The notes beneath the pieces are model-generated. The model saw only the letters and a list, made by a program, of their open reading frames with translations. It had not been told where the DNA came from and searched no databases. Both the position numbers and the translations under genes were made by a program. 64,000 nucleotides of DNA from Knufia peltigerae (taxonomy: Eukaryota > Ascomycota > Eurotiomycetes > Chaetothyriales > Trichomeriaceae). Where the stretch lies: positions 17,579-81,578 of the forward strand of contig JAPDRN010000146.1 in assembly GCA_030247855.1 (NCBI GenBank). Direction: 5' to 3'. Below are positions 55,873 through 64,000 of the stretch, one piece after another (the stretch's first letter is position 1; every line of letters starts with the position of its first letter).

Positions 55873-56799
55873 TCTGGCCCGTTCTCGTAAATGCCCAGTG
55901 ACGCGTCAGGGATCGTCGTGAGTCGTGCACTACATGCAATTTGTTCCGCAGAGTGATGTTGAGTGGGTGTCAGGCGCGTCAGTCCTCAATAGGACCGAGT
56001 CGGTGCAGTGGCCATGTGCTTGTAGGTGGCAACGGATCGTCTCCTGCCTGCGTAGTCGAAGAGGCGAGTTTATACAAACTTGCTGGAAAATTAGCCAGGA
56101 TTGTCCAGTAAGGAGAGTAATTGTTGACGATGTGGTTCCCTCGGCAGTCTACCTGTTCTTCCCTTGAGGCTTGTGGCTGATAAAGTTGAATGTGGACTTA
56201 CTTGTGCGAGTACGAGTGGCGAGGAAACGGGTGATCACGTGAGTGGGGAAGTCTGTTTGGGAACATTTTGTGGCTGCTTAGCGAGTGGCCTGTGGATCTG
56301 GTGAGATGCCTATGAGCTGGCTTCATGCCGCCCTGTGTAGCCAATATTCGGTTGCTATCAGTCCGTTAGTCTCATAGACAGTCTTGCCTGCCCTTGGAAG
56401 GCTCAAGCCGTCTCTTTCACTTTCACTTTCAACTCTCACATTCTCGGACGATCATTGCTTCCTTTCGCTGGCTTTTTCTTCTGTATCTCGTATTCTGCAG
56501 AACTGGAGACTCTGCATGTGAACCAACCTCGTTCTAGTGCTGGTAAAGCACTACGGCGCTTCTCCAATCAACCTGCGCCATTCCAATACGAGGCTACCCG
56601 CATTCACTCGTTCCCTCACTCGGTCGTCTCTTGTTCACGCTTGAATATCGGCCCTCTTAATACCTCCATCGATCCGCACGCTTCACACATTTCATTCCTT
56701 GGCTTGGAGTTGGACTCACTGGACGTCCGTTACTTGCGAAAACCCCAATAAAATCAAAATCACAGCAGCTTTGGTCAGACCACATACATCCGCGCCGTC
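55873..56799. promoter_or_regulatory. Divergent promoter region between slx1 and the KDM5-type gene
   Basis: About 930 bases with no supported gene. CT-rich tracts near 56410-56440 probably belong to the leader of the KDM5-type gene. Confidence 0.45.
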
Positions 56800-59700
56800 A
56801 TGGTCGCTCCACCGTCCACAGGTGGTGTCGCACCTGCGACTGCTGCCGCGAAACCATCGCCTGCCACTCGAATGAATGGCGTAGGTCCCAACATTGCGAC
56901 ACCGGCTTTCCCGTACAGCGCTAGACACGCTCAAGCACTTGACATGCGCACTGTAGAGCGCAAAGGTGATCCGGCAAGCCGCGATCCTCCCGCCAGATCA
57001 AGACAATACGGGCTCCTTGAAGCACCCACATATAGACCGACAGAAGCCGAATTTCGTGACCCTATGGAATACATTCGAAGCATAGCCCCGAGTGCAAGCA
57101 AGTTCGGCATCTGCAAGATCATTCCTCCAGATTCCTGGAACCCAGATTTCGCCGTGGACACTGAGGTGAGTTGGGTGTCTGCGTGATCTTTGCCCAGGAC
57201 TGACGTTTGTAGCGCTTTCATTTCCGTACTCGACGGCAGGAAATAAATCTTGTAGAAGGAGGTAAGATCTTGACATCCTCGAATTGTCCTGCAACGCCCT
57301 CTTACTCCTGCGCAGGAAATAGGACAAACCTCAACTATCTAGACCAGCTTGCAAAGTACCACAAACAATATGGCCAACACCTCAATCGATTTCCCAGCGT
57401 CGACAAACGTCCTCTGGACCTGTTCAAGCTGAAGAAAGCAGTCGAGATTCGAGGTGGATTTGAAAGAGTATGCAAAGACAAGAAATGGGCCGAAATTGGA
57501 AGAGACTTGGGTTACAGTGGGAAAATCATGTCTTCCTTATCGACTTCTCTGAAGAATTCGTATCAGAGATGGTTACACCCGTACGAGGAGTATCTTAAAT
57601 GGGCCAAGCCTGGAGTTCAGCAGCAGCTCGAAAATGAGCAAGGAGGATCGTACTCTCCAGCCATGGCTCCTTACCAGTCGCCGATACCACCTCCGCCCCC
57701 TTCTCAGTCGGCTCCGCCTGCAATGTCATTGGGAGATCCCAGCCAACCTCACACCACAACTGCAAACGGCCCTTTGCATCCAGTTCCGCCACCCGTCCAA
57801 CAACAGCCATCAATAGCGCCTGTGGCTCCGGCACCTCAGCCTCGACCAGTATCATCTTCCGGGTTTACGGCTGTCAACAGTGGGTTTGCCGCTGTAAATG
57901 CTCCCTCAGGATTCACGGCGGTCAACACCTTACCACCTCCAATCGTAAAGAACGAAGTCAATGGTACTACGACACCGCCTCCGAACCACACTCCATCTTT
58001 CATGCCTGTCAATGGACCTACGTTGTCAGCAGTTCCACCCGGAGCTCACCTGCATAATGGAGGATCTAACCCACTTAAGAGGACAATGAGTCATGACAGC
58101 CTCACTGGTGAGTCTGGGTCAGAAGCTATGCACGGCGATGAGGATGGGCCAAACGGCAGAAGGAGCAAGAGACCTAAAAAGGATGGTATGCCTACAATTC
58201 CGGGTAATCACATCCCAGCGATGCGCCCTTCTACCCCCCAGGTACGGAGCAAATCTACTCCGCGAAGACAAGGAGATAGATGTGAAAAGTGCGGAAAATC
58301 AGACAACAAGGAAAGCATCTTACTTTGCGACAGTTGTGATTTAGGCTACCACATGCATTGTGCAGAGCCACCATTGACACAAGCTCCGACCGAATGGCAT
58401 TGTCCAAAATGTTTAGTTGGAACCAACGACTATGGCTTCGAGGAAGGAAGCATATACTCCTTGAAGCAATTCCAAGAGAAAGCCAACAATTTTAAGGACC
58501 ACTACTTTGCCGCGAGAATGCCATTCGACCCTGTCACCAATACTCAGCGACGGCCTAATGAGGATGACGTGGAGCGTGAGTTTTGGAGACTCGTGGAAGA
58601 CATCACCGAGCAAGTAGAGGTCGAGTATGGTGCTGACATCCATTCCACCACTCACGGCAGCGGCTTTCCCACCATTGAAAAGCAACCTCTAAACCCGTAC
58701 GCCAAAGACCCGTGGAATCTCAACGTTATGCCTTTCCTCGAAGACTCTCTGTTCAGGCACATCAAGGGCGATATCTCGGGTATGACCGTTCCGTGGCTCT
58801 ACGTGGGCATGTGTTTTTCGACCTTCTGTTGGCACAATGAGGATCACTATGCATATTCGGCGAACTACCAACATTTTGGGGCTACAAAGACTTGGTACGG
58901 AATTCCCGGCAGCCATGCAGGACTTTTTGAGGACGCCATGAGAAAAGCCGTTCCCGAACTCTTCGAAACTCAGCCAGATCTACTCTTCCAGCTTGTGACA
59001 ATACTGCCACCTAATCAATTGAGAAAGGCGGGCGTGGACGTCTATGCGTGTGATCAACGTGCAGGGCAATTTGTTATAACCTTCCCGCAAGCCTACCACG
59101 CCGGCTTCAACCATGGCTTTAACTTCAACGAGGCCGTCAATTTCGCACCAGCCGACTGGGAGCCTTTTGGCGAAGCTGGCGTTCGACGACTGCAAGAGTT
59201 CCGTCGCCAACCGTGTTTCTCACATGATGAGCTGCTGGTCACTGCCGCGCTATCAGATACTACGATCAAGACTGCCAAATGGTTAGGACCAGCTTTGGAG
59301 CGTACTCGAGACCGAGAACTTCTGGAACGCACAAATTTCGTAAATACGCACAGGACACTGTGCCCCCACGATGACTGCGCGTTCGACTCCCTTGCCCCAG
59401 AACCTCCGGAAGCTTGTGGCCTTACCGTTAAAATCGACAGCTCTGATCTGGAAGAAGACGAGTATCAGTGTTGCTACTGCAAAGCCTTCTCGTATCTTTC
59501 TCAATTCCGCTGTCATCGCAGTGGCAAGGTGTCGTGCCTGTTACACCCATTAAGGGCCGACTGCTGTGACGACAGTGACGAGGAGAGAATGAAGGGCCCT
59601 AACCATAGCTTAGTCCTCCGCTTTACAAATCAGGAGCTGAGCAATATTGTGCAAAAAGTCGTGGACAAAGCCCACGTCCCAGAAATGTGGGAAGCAAAAC

Positions 59701-62229
59701 TGGAAGCTTTGCTCTCAGAAGAGGCCCGGCCTCCTCTCAAGGCCATGCACACTCTTCTAAGCGAAGGTGAGAAGATCCCAGCTCCTCTCAATGGTCTGGA
59801 TGATCTTTCCGAATTCGTTAGACGATGTGATCAGTGGGTTGACGAAGCAAATCTCTATCTTACCCGCAAGCAGCAAAACAGACGCAAGAATGAGAAAGCA
59901 TGGCGGCGTTCCTCGCTTCGCACTGGCAAAGGTGATGAAAAGGATAACGAACCGCAACTGACTTTGGATCGCATGAAGGAGCTGATTGATGATGGTGAAC
60001 AATTGGGTTTCAGCACTCCTCAGCTTGAAGGTCTGCAGGAAAAGGTGACCGTGATAGATGCGTGGCGTGCAAATGCCAAGCGCATTCTGTCAGGCATCAA
60101 CCCAGCAAGATTAGAAGAGTTGGAGAGTCTACTTGAAGAAGGCCGTGGGTTTTCCGCGGCCATGCCAGAGCTAACGAGCTTAGAAAAGATCTATGCTCGC
60201 ACCCAATGGCTCGAGGAATCTCGACAGCTCCAGAACGATATCACAAGCAAGTCATTGGACGAATGCCGCAGCTTGCTTGAACGAATTACAGAGCTAGACA
60301 TTCTCCCCCAGGCTCCGGAGGCAACTTTTGTCAACGAGATGGTTAAGCAAGGAGAATTTTGGGAGCACAAGGCGAAAGAACTTATGGCTGCTCAAGATGT
60401 CCACTATCCACAACTTGAGTCCCTTCATTCGCAGGTGCATCTCCAGATGTTCCCAGTAAACAAGGAAGTGTTGGACAAGATGGATCAGATATTGGCCAAG
60501 AATCGGGAAGCCAAACGACAGATCATCACCCTGGTTGAGCGCAGCCATGACCCAGATCTTCGCAAGCGGCCACTTTACGCTCATGTTCGAGATGTTGTCA
60601 AAGGCTTCGAGGATCTCAATGGAAAACCTCATGGTGCAGCCGAACTGGAGAAAGAACTGAGACGCCACGAGGACTGGATGAGAAGAGGCAAAAAACTGTT
60701 CGGCAAAGCCAATGCGCCACTTCACATTCTCGAGCAGCACATGAAGTTCGTGGAGGAGAAGAACAGCTTTTGCTTCGATCTCAATGACACTTTCAGGCCA
60801 CCGGTTGAACCTGCTTCGCGGGAAGCCTCACCCACTGATGACCGAGGTCGAGGGCAGCTAGGTGAGGATGAGAAGCCAGTATTCTGCATCTGTCGACAAC
60901 CCGAGGCGGGGCTGATGATTGAATGCGAGATCTGTCACGACTGGTAAGGACTAACATGATTTGACCAAGTTGTTGTACTAACCGTTCTTCAGGTACCATG
61001 CGAAGTGCTTGAAGCTTGCTCGGGGCAAAGTCAAGGAATGTGAAATGTTCACCTGCCCAATCTGCGACTGGCGGGTCAAGATTCCTCGGGATGCTGCGCG
61101 ACCAAAACTCGAAGACCTCCAAGGCTGGCAAGACGAGATTGCCGACCTACCTTTCCAACCAGAAGAAGAAGAGCTGCTCAAACGCATCATTGACAAAGCT
61201 CAAGCATTCCGTGAATTTCTAAGTCAATATACCAATGGCAATGCTCTCTGCAGAACTATCGAGGAAATGCCAGAGATGTTGTTCTATCTGCGTAAGATCG
61301 AGGGCGCCGAGGTGCTTCTGGCATATGAGACGAACCTTTTCCGTCAAGAGTTGCATAAGTGGCAACCTATCGCTCCGGAGCCACCGCCAATTCTAGATCA
61401 AAGCTTGTCAACGAGAAAACCCCGACCAACCAAGCAGCAAAAGTTGATGAAAGAACTAGGGGTGGAAAAGCCTGAGGATCTTCCACCACATCTCAGGACC
61501 AAGTCCTACGTACGAAGAAAGACACAAGAATCCTTCATGACTGGTCCTCTTCTGCCTAAACCATCCACACAGTCTCCGTCCGCTCCTGGCTCAGCGGCCA
61601 GTCCTAGCCAGAGTCAATCGGCTGGCAATGCAGAGACTCCTGGACCTGGACAGCGACAAGGGTCAGCAGGTGCAGCTGGAGCTGGCGGCACAATCGAGCC
61701 TGGTTATATCGCCGGGTCTGCGTCGTACGGCAACGCCTTTGGGAATGATCGACCCGAGTCATTCCCACCTAATAGCCCTTCACCCATGTTCAGTCCGACT
61801 AGAGAGCAACCTGCACAAGGTATGAAAGATCCTATGATGCCAGCTTTCGCAGGAGGAACATCATCCAGCACTGCTCGAAATCACGACCCCTCATTCCCAA
61901 TGTTTCAACCAAATACTGGACTTGATGCCGATGATGATCTCCGGAATGGCCTCGCCAATGCCTCACCAGGTGGAACACAACCTGGTCGGGAAGGCACACC
62001 TCCAGGTGGCGAGTACGACAATATATTCATGGACATAACCAACCAAGATGGCGACGGCAGCAATGACACGGTACCAAGTCTAGAGCACGAGACGAGTCAC
62101 GCTAGTGAGGCACTTGACATGATCCGCACTGCTAGCAATGACTCGGCCAACAACAATGCCGAGCTAGAGGATGGTGATAATGTTTCAAAACACTTTGACG
62201 ACTTCCTCACTGGTGATGAGCAAAACTAG
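56800..62229 (+). CDS. KDM5/JARID1-type histone H3K4 demethylase (JmjN-ARID-PHD-JmjC-C5HC2-PLU1-PHD)
   Basis: Four exons: 56800-57165, 57213-57261, 57316-60943 and 60993-62229, 1,759 residues. Domains in order: JmjN (about 78-120, YRPTEAEFRDPMEYI); ARID (about 145-235, FKLKKAVEIRGGFERV, KWAEIGRDLGY); a proline-rich linker with three FTAVN-type repeats (about 325-355); PHD1 (about 459-510, CEKCGKSDNKESILLCDSC); JmjC (about 605-760) with Fe(II) ligands His644 and Glu646 in CWHNEDH and a second His in YHAGFNHGFN; a C5HC2 zinc finger (CCYCKAFSYLSQFRCH, about 856-890); the helical PLU-1 region; PHD2 (about 1327-1377), split by the last intron; and a Ser/Gly-rich tail. The family removes methyl groups from H3K4me3/me2 using Fe(II) and 2-oxoglutarate in the nucleus. 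All catalytic residues I can check are present. It resembles fungal KdmB/Rum1-type proteins. Confidence 0.95.
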
Positions 62230-62527
62230 GGGTCAAGCTCAGTCGTTTTGGGAAGACGTCGACGTTTCAGCTGACATGTACCAACTTTATGATTAGCCAA
62301 GGATTGATGATGCGACCGGAGTCCCCGGGTCGGTGTATTGAGTTATGTTATGATTGATTGACGGTATGGGATTACGCTTGTGTGTGAGATAGAAAGCGAC
62401 TTTGTAGTATCTCGCATAAGTGCTCTATATAGCAGCATCCAGTTTTTGCATTATCGCTGGGGAAAACATAAATGTAATTTGCATCATGATCTCCGATTTC
62501 CCTAGATTATGCATTGATAGACTAGAA
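62230..62527. other. Convergent spacer, nothing recognised
   Basis: 298 bases between the stop codons of the KDM5-type gene and the DJ-1-family gene; probable 3' untranslated ends. Confidence 0.5.
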
Positions 62528-63900
62528 TTAAAGCTTCTGGAAGATGTCGACGGCAGCTTTGGCTGTACTTTTCGCACTTTGGGGATTCATGCCCGTGACG
62601 ATCCGTCCATCAGTGACATGGAAATCATCCCAAACTCCCTCTGATCGGACATCTATAAAGAAATAGCGGCAAAACAGGACGTTAGCATCAAGCATCTCAG
62701 GGATTTTGGACGGTCAGATCTTGGATCTTTCAGGTGACGGTGATGGTAATGGGGGGTTAGATGTATCGAACAAGGAGAGCGAGCGACAGAACACTCACAC
62801 TTTGCACCCAACTTCTCCGCCCACTCGTCTATCAGAGGTTCACCCCAACTCCTGATAGGATCCATGAGATTCATGTCATATTCGGCCTGGGTGGTGAATC
62901 CGGTGATGGTTTTGCCTGCGATGACCGACTTGCCGGTCGTGGAGTCGATGATACCCGGGAAGATTGCTTCACCATGGCACCTATAATATTCCGTCCCTTG
63001 ATAATCAGATCTATGCCATATCCAAATTGTTGTTGTTGTTGATGATGATGATGATGATGACGATGATGATGGCTCGTGATAGTGAGACATGGGGGGGAGG
63101 GGGAGAGTAAAACTTGGTGAACAACTCACACGGCGCTCAAAACACCATCGCGATTCCAAACGTCGGTGGCAATCTTTTGTAAACCGGTCGCGTGAGGGTA
63201 ATCAATCAATGCGGCGTGACCTGCACTGGCAAAGAATATTCCATACTTGAAGAGAAAGAATTAGAAAAGAGGGTGTCAGTCAACTAGTACCATGTTCGGG
63301 TAGAGAAGGGTACATGAGCGAGCAAAGCGTAGCTTGAAAGTTAGCAAGGGGCAGGTCGAGGAGGAAAAAAAGAAACACTTGCATTCTTCCCATCGACACT
63401 CTCGACATCAGCAACATCAGCAGCAGCAGGCATATTGTCGAGTTTTGTCCTGAACTCTCCATTCAAATCTTCCCATTGCTCCTTGTCCTCTCCGTCGAGG
63501 AAATCGGGTTGTAGACTGAGCCAGTCCGGGACACAAGTCCCCTTTTCCGACACGATGTCGACCTCGAACCCAGCGTCCTTGAAGACGTTGAAAGGGTCAA
63601 GGGGCCTCGGAAAGATGAACAGCCCCGTGGGTTGGCCTTGGTGGAGTGGCGCCGTGGCCGAAGTGGCGGCGATGATGGCTCGACGTGGCAGCGGAGAAGA
63701 GGAAGAAGCGGGAGTCTTTTTTTTTTGTTTTTGGATGTTATCTTTTGTGGTTTGGCCTGCACCGCTGGGCTTGTGTGTCGTAGTTGTATCGTTCGAGTGA
63801 GAACTCTCGAGTCCTATGATTGCTGATGGAAATTGAAGTACTGGATTTTTTTTTTCCCTTCTTTCCTCGAGTCTCGAGCCCTCTTCTATACCTGATCCAT
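62528..63900 (-). CDS. DJ-1/PfpI-family (class I glutamine amidotransferase-like) protein
   Basis: Secure exons: about 63715-63383, 63245-63130, 62980-62799 and 62652-62528. Joined, they give PRRAIIAATSATAPL, NVFKDAGFEVDIVSEKG, YGIFFASAGHAALIDYP, SAVCHGEAIFPGI (nucleophile-elbow Cys), GFTTQAEYDM, KYVRSEGVWDDFHVTDG and a C-terminal helix. This matches the fungal Hsp31-like/DJ-1 branch: glyoxalase III, chaperone or deglycase activities are known in relatives. The intron after 63383 starts with GCAAGT, a consensus GC-AG donor. The 5' end is unresolved: no in-frame ATG precedes PRRAII in its exon. The only nearby ATG (63900) would code for MDQ in a 9-base exon spliced to 63715, giving 254 residues in phase, a normal family length. 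The true start could instead lie outside the window. Intron 2 contains the CAA/CAT-type microsatellite. Confidence 0.8.
63028..63074. repeat. Trinucleotide microsatellite inside intron 2 of the DJ-1-family gene
   Basis: (TTG)n followed by (ATG)n on the plus strand, within the intron at 63129-62981 of the minus-strand gene. Simple-sequence DNA. Confidence 0.85.
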
Positions 63901-63923
63901 CCGAGTCGACCAAACCCTCCACC

Positions 63924-63938
63924 ACCCCCCCCCCCCCC
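63924..63938. repeat. Poly-C tract
   Basis: Fifteen consecutive C residues, followed by further C-runs separated by A, just upstream of the candidate DJ-1-family start. On the opposite strand this is a G-run. Confidence 0.85.
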
Positions 63939-64000
63939 ACCCCCAACACCACCAACACCAACAACACCCGCCGGAACCGGAAATAATTTACAAAGTTGCA

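Overview
The window looks like nuclear DNA of a filamentous ascomycete (Pezizomycotina). Genes carry short GT-AG introns of about 45-90 bases with CTAAC/CTGAC-type branch sites, and intergenic spaces run from 16 bases to 3 kb. The protein families are typically fungal: Cdc12-type septin, Cyk3-like cytokinesis protein, Zn2Cys6 activator, HET domain, KDM5-type demethylase. Eurotiomycetes, perhaps black yeasts (Chaetothyriales), is my guess, but the sequence alone does not settle the order. I resolved 23 intact genes (one cut by the left edge) and two gene relics. No tRNA, rRNA or CRISPR array was recognised. Exon limits were set by hand from splice sites and checked by reading-frame arithmetic.

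Layout. 1-8.6 kb holds housekeeping genes and one enzyme: Pwp2 (cut by the left edge), septin Cdc12, an AIG2-like gamma-glutamylcyclotransferase, a lactate 2-monooxygenase-like flavoenzyme and a WW-domain protein. 8.6-13.9 kb is gene-poor and contains a broken F-box gene. 13.9-21.3 kb holds an allantoate-permease-type transporter and a Cyk3-like SH3/transglutaminase-like protein. 23-31 kb is an allorecognition or immunity-like island: one predicted 2,205-residue protein joins a GHKL (sacsin/NO VEIN-type) ATPase, a DUF3883-like module and a C-terminal HET domain. It is followed directly by a frameshifted remnant of a NACHT/ankyrin-type gene and an AT-rich block that looks mutated by RIP.

31-50 kb looks like a catabolic neighbourhood: sugar-type transporter, small cupin, secreted epoxide-hydrolase-like enzyme, Zn2Cys6 activator, RraA-like aldolase, flavocytochrome-b2-like hydroxyacid dehydrogenase, aldehyde dehydrogenase, a second FMN hydroxyacid oxidase and a cytochrome-c-peroxidase-like heme enzyme. 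Several are arranged as divergent pairs. Together they could import a hydroxyacid or aromatic-derived substrate, oxidise it and cleave it to central metabolites, with the peroxidase removing H2O2 made by the oxidase. This pathway reading is inference.

50-64 kb returns to core functions: exopolyphosphatase Ppx1, queuine tRNA-ribosyltransferase subunit 2, thymidylate kinase, Slx1 nuclease, a KDM5/JARID-type H3K4 demethylase, and a DJ-1/PfpI-family protein at the right edge.

The most unusual object is the GHKL-ATPase/DUF3883/HET fusion (22958-29960) with its decayed NACHT neighbour.
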